Positions 1 through 20,985 of a DNA stretch of 64,000 nucleotides are shown in pieces. Below the pieces are notes generated by a model. The model did not search any database. It saw only the letters and a list, made by a program, of their open reading frames with translations, and was not told the DNA's origin. The stretch is from Simmondsia chinensis. Its lineage: Eukaryota > Streptophyta > Magnoliopsida > Caryophyllales > Simmondsiaceae. The first letter of the stretch is position 1. Every line of letters starts with the position of its first letter. The translations under genes were made by a program, and so were the position numbers. The stretch lies in contig JAGTTD010000016.1 in assembly GCA_018398585.1 (NCBI GenBank), positions 20,755,212 to 20,819,211 on the forward strand. Direction: 5' to 3'.

Positions 1-165
1 ATGTGTAGCTTAAAATTCACCCTTTTATAAGAGTTATACATCATATGATAGAGTGAATTATGACCACATATTTAGTTAAAGTGGGGGAAAAAGGATGATA
101 CCGGCAACCAATTAAGTGACCTAGAATTCTCTTTCTCACTCTCACCCTCTATATATATATATATT

Positions 166-455
166 AGGGTGCGTTCTTATGAGAGGGTGAAAACATGAGA
201 AGGGCGAGTCTTCACTCTCCATTGTAATGAACAGCCAAGATTTGTTGGACATTAAAAACAATTAACAATTTATGGCCAATATTTGTTGAGTATTGAAAAA
301 GAAAAAACAATTTCTCTCCTTTACCCTTTCTTTCTTTCTGCCCCATGAGAGGGGTATGGGCCGTAAATTTTATTTTTTTTTAATGTCCAACAAATTTTGG
401 CCCTCCATAGGATTCGCCCATCTCAAATTCTCACCCTCTCATAGGAACGCCACCT
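166..455. mobile_element. Fold-back MITE with 26-bp terminal inverted repeats
   Basis: A 290-bp element. The left end AGGGTGCGTTCTTATGAGAG and the reverse complement of the right end (AGGTGGCGTTCCTATGAGAG) match over about 26 bp. Further inside, the arms also pair through phrases such as CAAGATTTGTTGGACATT on the left and AATGTCCAACAAATTTTGG on the right, so most of the element could form one hairpin. Both ends abut TATATA tracts, which suggests a TA-rich target and hides any target duplication. It encodes nothing. Relatives lie at 53899-54123 and 54165-54980. The superfamily (Mutator-like or Mariner-like) is not settled. Confidence 0.75.
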
Positions 456-1702
456 TATATATATATATATAAAGGAAATAAAGCTCCTAATAAAAAACCT
501 AACAAAATTAACGACTTAAGAACAATTAGTCACAACTTAACAACCATAACAGAGAAACTAATAACATCAGTATGATTAACAATTATAATTGTTCATATCA
601 CTTTTTTAATATCTGGTCTTTTTTCGAGTGGGCTTTCCATTTTATTCTCTATTCACATGTTGTGCTATTAAAATTCCTAGGTATTCATTCCATTTGAGGC
701 GGGTATTACTGAAATAATAGCTAATATTCAGGCAGAATAATTGAAAGAGAATAATTAGAAAGATCTTACAAAGAGTTGATACCGCACCATGATAAAAACC
801 ATTATCCTAAAAGACTATTCTGTTACTGCTCGGGTGCACACAAAATACTAGCGGCCATTCTTCAGGATTAATACAATCCGACTTAGCATGCACTTGTCAA
901 TTGTCAGGTAGAAGTGCCGCTAGAACTTTGCCTATAGGAGGTAGAGATGGAACTAGCAAGGAAATAAGAAGTGGAATTTGATTTTTACTTGATGGGTAAA
1001 ATGAGAAGGAAAGATGATTTTATATAGTGCAAGAGGTGCCTGTTGAAAAGGAATGTCAACCTTCCCGATAGCTATCAACCTTAATTTCAATCTTGGAGGG
1101 GAACTGATAAAGATAATCTATTGGAAGAATTAGAAAAGAGTGCTCCTTTCTGAAAGAGTCAATTAATTCATTGCTTCAACCTTTTTCAAAAATAATAAAA
1201 CATTTTTTGTAAAAAGACCTCACGTAGGGCGGCAATTTGTGCGCACGTGTGTTTTACATCCACTTTTACACAACTTAATAACTTAGAACTCCTTATTTAA
1301 GGTAGATTTCCTTGAGCTAAATTTTATGTGGAATAGGCTTAACAATGTTTTAAGATACTTTGGATTGTGTGATTTTTCAACTAGTATAAGTGCAACTAAG
1401 GTAGGAAGCGGGTATGGATTGGGTATAGTGGCAATACCTGGTGTGGGTATGGGTGGGTATGAATTTAATGTTGTACGTGCTCCAACCTGCTCCATAAGTG
1501 CTGCACCACATCCCATGCCCGCCATAATCGCCTCATATCCAACTAAATTTATATTTAGTTACTTAAGATATTAAGTATATACACTAAATTTAATCACTTA
1601 ATCTATCTATTGATATTATAGTAAAATAGAATTGTGTTTGAAAAAGTAATATTAAGTAATCATATAATGAAGGGTGTGAATGACTGTCGGGTACTCACAT
1701 TA
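456..1702. other. Intergenic stretch with no supported gene
   Basis: No exon, RNA gene or complete element is visible. Around 1395-1530 GGGTATGG-like phrases recur and are partly mirrored by CCATGCCCGCC. This looks like a decayed copy of the GGGTACGGG-type hAT element seen at 57671-58150. The two short ORFs here on opposite strands have no recognisable protein features. Confidence 0.5.
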
Positions 1703-1707
1703 GAACG

Positions 1708-2195
1708 TGTGAAGAAATGTGGAATCCCAAATACTTAATTCGAATTAAATACTAAGACCAAACGGGAAGTAATACGGATAAAAGAGAAGGAAAAACAATA
1801 ACACAATAATTTACGTGGAAACCCCTCTTCAATCGAGAGGGGAGAAAACCACGGGGGGAGATTGAGACTTTTATTGATTTGAGAATAGAAGAATTACAAT
1901 CACTTCTCTCTCTCTCTCTCTCGCTCTCTCTCTCTGATGACGGTGGCGTTCACTTTGAATTGGATACCCAACACGTGAAACCTAGGGTTGTATTTATAGC
2001 CCCGTGTAAAAACAGACTCCCGATTGATCGGAGGGGTCCTGATCGATCGATAGTTCACCAATCGATTAGTGCAACCTCTGCACACAGGATCGTTTACGTA
2101 AGATTCCCTATCGATTGGACTCTTCTGCCGATCGATCGGCGGACTCCCTGCTTGCCTCCACTTAGAACTGAAGAATTTGAGGCATAAACTTAACA
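1708..2195 (-). repeat. 3' LTR of the Copia element
   Basis: On the minus strand this LTR begins TGTTAAGTTTATGCC and ends with CA (plus-strand TGTG at 1708). It contains a CT microsatellite near 1904-1935 and, in the U3 part, several GATCGATC-like palindromes (2025-2135). It is 37 bp longer than its partner, mainly through extra sequence in the palindrome zone. Confidence 0.9.
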
Positions 2196-2268
2196 AATCA
2201 CCCTGACTCAAATTCGATCACTAAAATAAAATATCTCCACCGTCTCGAATAACACCCCCACACCGGGG

Positions 2269-5200
2269 TTAACAAGCTAAAACTAAGAGCCCAACCAAGC
2301 TTGAGCAATGCTCGAATTTCCTGCCGGGAAGAACTTTAGTGAACATGTTCGCTGGGTTATCTTCAGTACCAATCTTCTTCAACACTGCCTTCCGCTTATC
2401 TATCGGATCTGGAATAAAATGATGCTTCACATCAATGTGCTTCGTTGTATCATGATGCGTCATCTAATCTTTAGCTAGGTGAATCACTGATTGGCTATCA
2501 CAGTAAATCCCAACAGTGCCCTGATCAACGCTTATCTCACTAATCAAACCTCTCAACCAAACAGCTTCCTTAAATGCTTCCATAATTGCCATATAATCGG
2601 CCTCGGTAGTCGACTGTGCAGTAACTGATTGCAAACAAGCTCTCCAACTGATAGCACTATCTCCCAAACAAAACACATAACCGAATGTAGATTTCCTCTT
2701 ATCGAGGTCTCCACCATAGTCTGAGTCAACATACTCTACTAAACAGCATTTACTCTTCCCAAATTCCAAACAAAAATCAGAAGTGCCACGTAAGTACCTG
2801 AGAATCCATTTAACAGCGTGCCAATGCTCCTTTTTAGATTCGCCATGTATCTACTCACTTTGCTCACAGCATAAGTAATATCTGGACGAGTACATACAAT
2901 AGCATATATAATACTACCCACAGCACTAGAATAAGGGACCTGTGACATGTACCTAACATCCTCCTCAGTATGAGGTGAATCCAATGCTAAAAGCCTGAAA
3001 TGAGCTGCTAAGGGAGTGCTAACAGGTTAAGCATCCTTCATGTGAAATTGGTCCGGATGCTTCTCAATGTACTTCTCCTGAGACAAGTAAAACTTTCCTG
3101 CTTTTCGGTTCCTATTGATCTCTATGCCAAGAATCTTCTTAGCTGCTCTTAAGTCCTTCATCTCGAACTCGCTTTTCAACATTGCTTTCAAATCATCAAC
3201 ATCTGTCATGTCCTTAGCTGTAATTAACTTATCATCAACGTATAACAAAAGATAAACAAAAGAGCATGAATCTGTCTTTCTGAAATGCACACAACTGTCA
3301 TACTTGCTCCTAAAGAACCTATGGCTAGTTATAAACTGATCAAACATCTTGTACCGCTGCGTAAGTGACTGCCTCAAACCATACAAAGATCTTTTCAATA
3401 AACAAACATGGTCTTCTTTTCCCTCAACAACAAAACCCTCAGGCTGATGCATGTAAATACTCTCCTCTAGCTCACCATATAAAAATGCAGTTTTCACATC
3501 TAACTGCTCAAGCTCTAAATCATGCATAACTACTAAAGCAAGTATCGCTTGTATGGAACAATGTCTACAACAGGTGAGACAATATCATGAAAATCAACAT
3601 GATGTACCTGACTGTAGCCTTTAGCTACTAACCGAGCCTTGTATCTTGCATCTTCCACTCCAAGAATGCCTTCTTTTCTTTTGAAGACCCATTTGCACCC
3701 AATTACTCTTTTTCCTGTTTGAGGCTCGACTAGCTGCCAAGTCTGGTTCTTCTTCAAAGACTCCATCTCTTCATGCATGGCCATAAGCCACTTATCTGAG
3801 TCTAATCTTAATAGCTTCAGAATATGAAGACAGTTTACTGTCTTCCACTGTTTTTGCTGTAGTAAAGGCACAGGCTATCATCTCCTCATACCCATATCTC
3901 TGTGGCGGCCTAATCTGCCTTTTCTGCCTACCATTTGCAATTGTATGTTGCTCAACCTGCTAACCTATTTTTGTTTCTTCATTCTCATCAGAAACCTGTA
4001 CTGGAGGTGCCTGCATACTCTCAAACTGAACTACCTGCTGCTGATCTGAACTTTCTGACTGTATCTGACTTTCATCAAGCTTTTGTGCTTGAACTGATTC
4101 ACAAACTGAGGAAGGCCTGTGTGGCGGATGTAGTAGAGCATATTCATCAAAAGCAACATCTCTATTAGTCAGAAATTTATGAGATTTTGGATCCCATACA
4201 CGATATTCCTTCATACATGACATACAGCCAAGAAAGATACAGTTCTTGGCCCTAGGCTCTAGCTTTCCATTATTAACATAAGCATAAGCAGGACAACCAA
4301 ATATTTTCAAATAAGAATAATCAGCAGGAGAACCAAATCGTACCTCTTCTGGAATCTTCAGCTGAAGCGATGAATGAGGAGATCAATTCACTAAATAACA
4401 AGCCATGTTAACTGCCTCTGCCCACCATTCTCTCCCTAATCCTGTATTTGAAAGCATATACCGAGCCTTCTCCAGTAACGTCCTATTTATTATTTCTGCC
4501 ACTCCGTTCTGTTAAGGTCGACCTGTACAAGTCCCATGTCTAACAATGCCTTGGTTCTCATAGAATTTGAGGAAATCACCTTCAACAAACTCAAGACCAT
4601 TATCTGTCCTCAACCTCTTTATCTGCTTCCTTGTCTGTTTTTCAAGCAACGTCTTCCACTTCTTGAAGACTTGATAAACTTCATTTTTCTGCTTTAGAAA
4701 ATAGATCCAAACTTTTCCTGAAAAATTACCAATGAACGTTAATAAATACCTGGAACCTTCTTTGGAAGCAACTCTGGACGGTCCTCGCAAATCTGAATGT
4801 ATATAGTCCAACGTTCCTTTAGTCTGATGCATTACCTGCTTGAAGCTAACTCTCTCTTGCTTCCTATATACACAGTGCTCACAGAAGTCCATCAGTCCAG
4901 TTGACTGACCACGTAACAAACCCCTCTTACTCAACTTTTACAGCCCTTTATAAATCATATGGCCGAATCTCATGTGCCACATCTTAGTGATCTCTGTCTC
5001 TGTCATAGACGATATAGAAACAGCCATTAACCCTGTCATGGTAGAATGTACAAGCTCGTACAAGGTTCCTACCCTTCTACTCTTCATTACAATCAATGCA
5101 CATTTACTGACCCTTATAGCTCCAACTTCAGCTATGTACCTGTACCCATTGGACTCAAGGGTACATAGAGAGATAAGATTCTTTTTCAAGTCTGGAATGT

Positions 5201-6255
5201 GTCTCACGTCACTAAGTGTCCTGATAGTACCATCAAACATCTTTACACGAAGTGTACCAATACCCATCATCTTACACGCGACCGTTGCCCATCAAGACTA
5301 CCCCGCCCTGAATTGACTTATAAGTGGCGAACCAGTCTCTGTTAGGACAAACATGGTAAGAACAACCCGAATCCATGATCCACTTATCTCTGGACCTGGT
5401 ATGTGACTTGGTTACAAGTAGGACATCATCAACTCCCTCATCTTCAACTACACTAGTCTCAGTGGACTTATCACCTCTATTATGGTCATGCGTATTATCT
5501 TCTTTCTGCTTATTCTTAAGCTTATAACAGTTTTTCTTTATGTGCCCCTTCTTGTGACAAAAGTTACACGATAGGTTCTTATGTCCAGATTTAGACCTAG
5601 ACTTCTTTCCACCATCAGACCCTCTCGTCTCAGTCCTACCTCTCATAAACAACCCATTACCAGGATTATTCACAGAGTCAGACAGTTCGCTATCAACTTT
5701 CTCTTTACTGACTAGGTTTCTTTTAACCTTATCAACAGTGATAGTTGGCCTACCACCATATATCATGCTTTCTACAAATCCTTTATAAGAATTTGAGAGT
5801 GAACACAATAACAACATGGCCTGATCCTCGTCCTGAGGGGTATCATCCAATTCCTTCAATTCTTGAATTATAGAATTAAATTCACTAAGATGATTCTTAA
5901 GAGAAGTACCTTCCGACATACGAAACGTGAATAACCGACGCTTGACTGCGAGTTTATTGGAGGCCGATTTGAAGTAGAACATCTCTTGCAGCTTCTCCCA
6001 CAACTCCTTAGCAGTTTTCACCTCCAAGACTTCTGTTAGAACATCATCTGTAAGACACATCTGAATAGCTGTAAGTGCCGTCTCATTTAACTCCTCCCAT
6101 TGTGCTTCGGATAAACTCTCCGGCCTCTTCTCTTTTCCATCCAGTGCTTTCTTCAAACCATTCTGTGTCAGGAGACCTTTAAAGCAGACTTGCCACAAAC
6201 TAAAACTTCCTTGACCACCAAACGTCTCTACTTCAGATTTAATCGCTGACATCAT
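2269..6255 (-). pseudogene. Copia gag-pol polyprotein, disrupted
   Basis: The gag reading frame most likely starts at the tandem ATGs at 6255. It covers a UBN2-type gag, a CCHC knuckle (CNFCHKKGHIKKNC, near 5560) and the protease site DSGCSYH (near 5380), and breaks by frameshift at about 5271. The pre-integrase and integrase parts follow (4938-5270, 4512-4934, 3960-4310) with the DLRGP and TDNG catalytic neighbourhoods. Reverse transcriptase lies at 3533-3871 and 3027-3527, with LDVKTAFLYG and an intact YVDD. RNase H lies at 2464-2984, with YVDSDYGGD and TTEADYMA. The C-terminus ends near 2269. In-frame stops occur at 4935-4937, about 4510 and about 4390, and frameshifts near 3850 and 3530. 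Several stops look like CAA or CGA changed to TAA or TGA. The copy is a pseudogene; the family's proteins act in cytoplasmic particles that package and reverse-transcribe element RNA. Confidence 0.9.
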
Positions 6256-6275
6256 AGTACCAAAACGAACAACAA

Positions 6276-6290
6276 GGGCTTTGATACCAA
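6276..6290 (-). other. Primer binding site, initiator-Met tRNA type
   Basis: Two bases inside the 5' LTR the minus strand reads TTGGTATCAAAGCCC. This is the usual Copia primer site (TGGTATCAGAGC-like), complementary to the 3' end of initiator methionine tRNA. It confirms the element's orientation and the inner edge of the LTR. Confidence 0.85.
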
Positions 6291-6292
6291 TT

Positions 6293-6743
6293 TGTGAGGT
6301 AATGCAGAATCCCAAGTACTTAATTCGAATCAAATACTACGACCAAACAAGAAGTAATACGGATAAAAGAGAACGAAAAACAATAACATAATGATTTACG
6401 TGGAAACTCCTCTTCAATCGAGAGGGGAGAAAACCACAGGTGGAGATAGAGACTTTTATTGATTTGAGAATAGAAGAATCACAATCACTTCTCTCTCTCT
6501 CTCTATGATGACGGCGGCGCTCACTTTGAAAAATACCCAACACGTGAAACCTAGGGCTCTATTTATAGCCCAGTGTAAAAACAGACTCACGATCGATCGG
6601 GGGTCCCGATCGATCGGTGCACCCTCTGCACGCGGGATCGTTTACGTAAGATTCCCGATCGATCGAACGCTTCTGCCAATCGATCAATGGACTCCCTACT
6701 TGCCTCCACTTAGAATTTAGGAATTTGAGGCATAAACCTAACA
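6293..6743 (-). repeat. 5' LTR of the Copia element
   Basis: A 451-bp LTR, matched almost throughout to 1708-2195. On the minus strand it begins TGTTAGGTTTATGCC at 6743 and ends next to the primer site. It carries a TATA-like box and a set of CGATCGATCG palindromes upstream of it. Confidence 0.9.
6559..6567 (-). promoter_or_regulatory. TATA-like box of the Copia 5' LTR
   Basis: The minus strand reads GGGCTATAAATAGAGCCC. It lies between the palindrome-rich U3 on the upstream side and the CT-rich R/U5 on the downstream side, the expected place for the element promoter. The 3' LTR keeps a similar box near 2000. Confidence 0.65.
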
Positions 6744-6748
6744 GAACG

Positions 6749-7331
6749 GTTATGAGGCTGATACAAGGCAGAGTATTAAAACTTGCTGAGTATCTGTGAA
6801 TAATGAAGCGGACATGTGTACAGCTTTGTACACACTATATATGTATCCATTTTATACTAGCAACAAACAATGGGGCAGGTAGCTGCCCCTCCCATTACCA
6901 TGCACTCGGGTCCTTCTCTTGTATTTTTTGGGCTTTTTGAAGTTGTGATTATGTTGTTTTTTAATTTTGTTAGGTGTGTAGTGGTGTTTGGATTTGGATT
7001 TGGACTTTGTGTGGTCCATAGTCCTGTTTTGTTTGCTTCTACTTTTGGTGTTGTTTCTTGTTGTTTTCTCTCTTCCACACTTTGTTTGTGTCTTGCGGGT
7101 CTCTTTATGAGACGTCGGTTCTTGTAACATAAGGTTTCCCTCGCTAATTATCAAAAAAAATGTTGACTAATTTTTGAGACACATAGCACAACAACTTATG
7201 CAGCTTGCTATATTTAATGAGAAAAAGAATGCTTAAATTGTGGTTATTATTGTGTTATATTCATGTTGAAATCAGGGTGAGCTAGCCAACGCTGAGTTTG
7301 GATAATTATATTATTAACAAACAAAAACGAT
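6749..7331. other. Intergenic stretch, possible retroposon tail
   Basis: A T/G-rich segment (about 6860-7165) ends CTCGCTAATTATC followed by eight A. It could be the 3' end and short poly(A) of a plus-oriented retroposon, but no coding homology or target duplication is visible. The overlapping ORFs on both strands here are low-complexity and unsupported. Confidence 0.3.
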
Positions 7332-7408
7332 GTTGGGCCCTTGGCCTGGTGGTCACCAGCCTCACATGTCAAATTTTAGGTGCGGATTCGATTCCCATTT
7401 CCATTCTT
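7332..7408 (+). repeat. tRNA-like SINE head
   Basis: TTGGCCTGGTGGTCACCAGC resembles a pol III A box, and TGCGGATTCGATTCCC a B box (GGTTCRANYCC-like), with spacing close to a tRNA gene. The sequence does not fold as a complete tRNA. It is followed by AT-rich DNA without a clear tail, so this is a SINE-like fragment only. Confidence 0.4.
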
Positions 7409-8210
7409 ATTTTGGGAGATTTGTCATAATTAAATTTTTAGAGCTCTTTTTTGTATATAATATTAAAATTAGATATTTTACGCAAAAATTAAAAATAAAT
7501 AATTTCTTATATGCCAATGATATCATTAATTTTTGTTTAGAAATACTTATAATTTACTCATACACACTCTTAAAATTTTTTTGTTTGTATGCGAAATACT
7601 TTAATTTTTTTCCTAACATTTTTAACTCCATAAATAAGATCATATAAGTTATGTATCTTTACTTTTATATTTACGCATCAATTCATGCTCAAGTTTATTT
7701 GTAATATGTTACTTGTAGAAAAAATGGGTAATATCTGACATGTAATGGTTGAAAAATAAATATAAAATTTCTTAAATAATGCTAAAATTATTTATTGATC
7801 TCTTATGACTCACAAATCTGGATTTATCATTTCAAACTATGTTCTTTTGATTATACCTATCAACAAAAGTATGTTATTCAGTGAGAAATTTCATGAAAAT
7901 ATTTTAAATGACGATAAGACCCTGACTTATGCGAGAATTGAATTTGAAAAGTTATTACTTTTCGATATATATGTATTTTTGTATATTGTTGGATGCCTTA
8001 AATAAAATTTTCTCAAAATTATATTTAAGAGTTATTAGGAGCTAAATTTTAACTTCAAATGAAAATATAAAATAAATATATGACTAGTAAATTGAACAAA
8101 ATGAAAAGTGAAAGTAATTTGCAACTTAAGCACATCTTTAATCAAAATTCAAGATGCTATATCACAGTAAGAAGGTTTTTTTTTTTTTTTTTCAACATTT
8201 GTACTAATTA
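7409..8210. other. AT-rich stretch without features
   Basis: Strongly AT-rich DNA. The short ORFs that occur have no motif, conserved composition or plausible splice context. I see nothing else in it. Confidence 0.5.
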
Positions 8211-8218
8211 CAAATTGT

Positions 8219-8800
8219 TAGAGGTAGCCACTGGCCGGTTCGGGCCTGAGGGATTTTCCCCGAGCCTGGCCCGGGCCCCATTTTTTTTTTTTTTTTTTAA
8301 TATCACGAAAATTGGAAACAAAAATGAGACTAGTGGGATTTAACCCCATTCTTTTATTATGTAAGCCTTACCAATTACCACGTGAGCTCTATATTTTTTT
8401 TTTATTGGATAAACAACTATATAAGGCATGCCCATACCTAATACAACTATCTCTTTATTTAATTTAATATTGTTTATAAACATATATCTTAAAATATTTT
8501 TTTATAAACAAACTATATAAGGCCAGGATGGTCATCACCCTTTTTTTTGAGATATATATAATTTAATATTTTCTTTACCCTAATATATTATAAAAATATT
8601 GTACCTCGTATGGTGGAGGCTTTGCTTAACATGTGAAAGGTCTTGGGTTTGAATCCTCCCACCCTCAAAAAATTTTCACCATTATTTTGGGGGGTTTCTA
8701 TCCCCCCAAACGATCCGGGCCCGGGCTCAGGCCTCCCCTCTCTTGGGGGGGCCCGAAGCTTGGCCCAGGGGCTGGGCGGGCCGGGCCGAGCCCACCTCTA
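8219..8800. mobile_element. hAT-type non-autonomous element, GGGCCCGG subterminal repeats
   Basis: A perfect 8-bp target duplication CAAATTGT (8211-8218 and 8801-8808) bounds 582 bp. The ends are TAGAGGTAGCC and, inverted, TAGAGGTGGGC. Each end has a GC-rich subterminal block made of GGGCCCGGGC-like phrases, and the core is AT-rich. An 8-bp duplication with a TAG-start terminus and subterminal repeats is the hAT signature. Inside are two tRNA-like segments in inverted orientation (about 8327-8393 on -, 8590-8665 on +). No transposase is present. The short proline/glycine-rich ORFs across its right arm are products of the repeat and not genes. Confidence 0.85.
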
Positions 8801-8808
8801 CAAATTGT

Positions 8809-9227
8809 GTCATATAGTGCAAATGGGAATGAAAATAACTCAATCAAGACGAGAAAGGCAGAAAACAAGTTCGAGAACAATTGGGCTGCTGAGCAAGTAG
8901 AAGCAATATTTGGTTTTAATTAGGGTTTTTTAGTTTAATTAGCATTAGGCATTTTGCTTAAAATTAACTAGGTTTTTATTTAGATTTTTCTAATTTATGT
9001 AATTTGGTTTAGGTTCTGTACTTAGAGTTATTTCTCTAATTATTGGAAAAAAAAAATTGTAATTAGGTTTAGGGTTTTTGCATTATATTAGGTTTATTTT
9101 GCTTTAGAATATGATTGTTTTTAGAATTTAATTTAAATTAGGAGTAGGGTTTAGTAATACCTATAAATAGACTGTTGAATCCTTCCATTTTCACTACTAA
9201 TAATTGGTGATTCACATCATATTACAG
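8809..9227. other. AT-rich flank before the first recognised exon
   Basis: No GH1 exon is recognisable here. Many TTAGGTTTAG-like phrases occur. The segment probably belongs to the intron upstream of the first visible exon, or to the truncated 5' side of the gene. Confidence 0.4.
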
Positions 9228-18687
<9,460 letters not shown>

Positions 18688-18715
18688 CTTTTATTATTGA
18701 TTTATCAATTAGTTG

Positions 18716-18751
18716 TTGGTATATTGTCCAGACAAATAGACAATATACCAA
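18716..18751 (+). other. Perfect 13-bp stem-loop just past the glucosidase stop codon
   Basis: TTGGTATATTGTC and GACAATATACCAA pair exactly around a 10-nt loop, 28 bp beyond the stop. A third copy of the stem word, GTTGGTATATTGTA, follows at about 18758. It may be a 3' UTR structure or the terminus of the Copia relic that follows. Confidence 0.55.
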
Positions 18752-18756
18752 TGTAG

Positions 18757-20800
18757 TTGTTGGTATATTGTAATATTATTGGTGGAGCGGATGGGGCCTA
18801 TTGTAAATTTTGACAACTTAATCGGATTTCAATTATTAGTTAAATTAATCTGAGACATGTTAATTTTATTAGTGTTATTAAATCATCAAATTTGGTAGTT
18901 AATTTGTCTCTTAATAGTGTCACTTAATGGTAACCTATCATATCAATGTGTTTCTTGATATCATTAATGTATCCCATGGTGTACTTTCTTTGTATTGCTT
19001 CATATTCTATAAATATATGGGCAACATGTTCCCTAAGAAATCAATTAATAAAAATTAGTAATCTCCTATAATTTCATCCAATAAGGTTTACAAGATTCCT
19101 AGAATATGTTATCCAAGGAGCTCGAAAGTGTTTACTGCATCCATGAGGTGTGTTTGCATTAACCCATCAGTAAACATAATACAGGGGCAAATAATACCTT
19201 TGAAAAAATGTTTATTCATGCCTTAAAGCATTCGGAATTTCCCATTAAATTTCTATCAGGTCCATTTTCTCAATAATTCAAATTACTATTATTATGGTTG
19301 TAGAATCTTGAAGTGCAAACACTGTGCAAGTTCTGAACCAAAAGTTCGTAAAACTTGATTGTTTCAACGGAACCATCTTCAACAAGTGGAAGGACAAGAT
19401 GATGTTCTTTCTCATTGCATACATCATGAATTCTAAATTTAAGCCTACTGTTGATTCTGTTGATGATGATAATTCAGATAGAAGGAAAAGTGGTGCAACA
19501 GAAGAAAGAAGCACGAGGAGGGGTTCTTATGTCACGATCATATCTCGAACACTCTCTTAGATCGCCTCCCTAATCTATACATATATATATATCAAGTCTC
19601 TTCTACAAAGCTAGAATACATTAAAGGAGAACTATAATATAGAGAGATATGGTACTGATAAATTTCCACGAGTTCTACAATAACATTCCTATTATGAACC
19701 AGATGCATGAGTTCTAAAACCTCATTTGCCTGCCACATGAATTGTATCCGTGTAGAAAGTTATATTTTTCAAGAATTGAATTCCTATATTAACTTCTCAG
19801 GAAGTATGTACAAAGCATTTGGTTGTCAAAATGGGAAATATAACTTCCTTGGGGAGGCAAGTTAAAAATAAGGAAATTAGAAATTACTTGAGGGAGTTAA
19901 GTAAGTTACTTCCTATATTTTGAAAAAAAATTAAAAATTGCTAAGCAATTTCTACTTCAGGCATTTTCCCAATTTCTTGCCAACCAAATAAGTGCCAAAA
20001 TTCATACAAATTTTCATGAATTTTTACTTCCTATATCTACTGCTTGCATACCAAATGAGGCCCAAGTTCTAGTGAATAAGCCTCGCGATTTAAAAGTTAC
20101 TGTTCTTTAATTATTGCAAATAAGGGCAATCGTATCCAAATCGCTCCTATATATGGCATGATTATAGGAAGAAACTTTTGCATATAGCAGAAAACTTTAC
20201 CGTTGAAAAGATACTTAGGCATCATTCCATAGAGGAGGAGAGTCGAAAGCTAGATACAATATAACTTGTGGTAATTCTAAAGTGTTTTATGTCAGTGAGT
20301 CAAGATAATCATTATCTTGGTGGTCATTATTTTGTTTGGCATGCTAGACTAGCACAATTGAATTTTAAATCTTTGTAATACATGCAAAAATGTAGTTATT
20401 TATCTTTGAATGATTTAATTGACAAAAATTGTGTGAAATTTGCATGAAGTAGAGATTACTAAGTGGCCTTTCCTAGAGATGGAATGAAATATTCAAGATT
20501 GTAGATTTGGCACACTCAAATTTGTGAGTTAAATGTTGTACTTTCAAGAGTTGAATAGCATTATTTTCTAATATTTATAGATGATTATTCAAGATATACA
20601 TGAGTATCTAATAAAAAACAAAAATAAAGCATTTAACATTTTTAAATGTCATAAAGCAAAGAGGAAATTCATAAAGAAAATAAATTTAGATTACGAAGCG
20701 ATAGACAGGGAGAATATTTTCCCACTAAATTTGATGTATTTTGTGAAAAATATGGCCTAAACGTCAAAATCCAGTCCCTTATCTATAAAATGGTTTGGCT
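18757..20800 (+). pseudogene. Copia relic (possible LTR, gag fragment, integrase fragment)
   Basis: On the plus strand, 19324-19560 encodes KLDCFNGTIFNKWKDKMMFFL, the start of a Copia gag (UBN2-like). At 20330-20790, through many stops and frameshifts, WHARLAQLNFKSL, FIDDYSRYTWV and RLRSDRQGEYFPTKFD can be read: pre-integrase and integrase core. A possible degraded 5' LTR with a TATA-like TCTATAAATATA (about 19005) precedes gag. Reverse transcriptase and RNase H are absent. The gap between the two coding fragments is partly filled by a MITE (19716-20064). Confidence 0.65.
19716..20064. mobile_element. MITE, PIF/Harbinger-like ends
   Basis: The end AAAACCTCATTTGCC and the inverted other end TGGGCCTCATTTGGT form a degenerate terminal repeat, flanked by AGTTCT on both sides. 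A second inner pair (CATTTGGTTGTCAAAATGGG against CTTATTTGGTTGGCAAG) lies inside. The TTTGGTTG wording is common in Harbinger-type MITEs. The superfamily is uncertain. Confidence 0.45.
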
Positions 20801-20828
20801 TAAAGAAAATATCGCACCTTAATGGATA

Positions 20829-20985
20829 TGATTATATTAGAATAATAGGGTTATTTATGTTATTATCAGTCCAAGGGCTTTCTTGTAATTGTACTTTTCT
20901 TGGTTTCTCTATATATATAATACCTCAGAATCATGTTGGGTAAGTTACCATAACTCCTCTCTCACATAATATCAGAGCTCTACCC
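20829..20985 (+). repeat. Copia-type LTR end with primer site
   Basis: A short LTR-like segment with TATATATAATACC and the end CTCTCTCACA is followed by TAATATCAGAGCTC (20970-20983). That matches the initiator-Met primer site TGGTATCAGAGC from its fourth base on. About 250 bp of downstream leader (with a GC-rich CCGCCGCC part, 21060-21190) remains before LINE-A sequence begins. No partner LTR is seen. Confidence 0.5.

Larger units (their letters stand above)
1708..6743 (-). mobile_element. Ty1/Copia LTR retrotransposon, structurally complete, decayed
   Basis: The element is in minus orientation with two LTRs (1708-2195 and 6293-6743). It is flanked by a perfect 5-bp target duplication, GAACG, at 1703-1707 and 6744-6748. 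Its domain order on the minus strand is gag, protease, integrase, reverse transcriptase, RNase H, which defines Copia. The wording of the zinc knuckle, the DSGCSYH protease site and the YVDD motif resemble the TNT1/Tork-like group, but that lineage call is only an inference. The LTRs differ by base changes and by indels (488 against 451 bp), so the insertion is not recent. The reading frame is broken many times, so the copy cannot move autonomously. Confidence 0.93.

Noticed and set aside
6852..7154. ORFs on both strands near 6.9-7.1 kb
   Set aside because: Low complexity, no homology wording, and next to a short A tract that suggests a retroposon tail.
8633..8923. Overlapping ORFs on both strands with PGPGSG-like sequence
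   Set aside because: They are translations of the GGGCCCGG arm of an hAT element.
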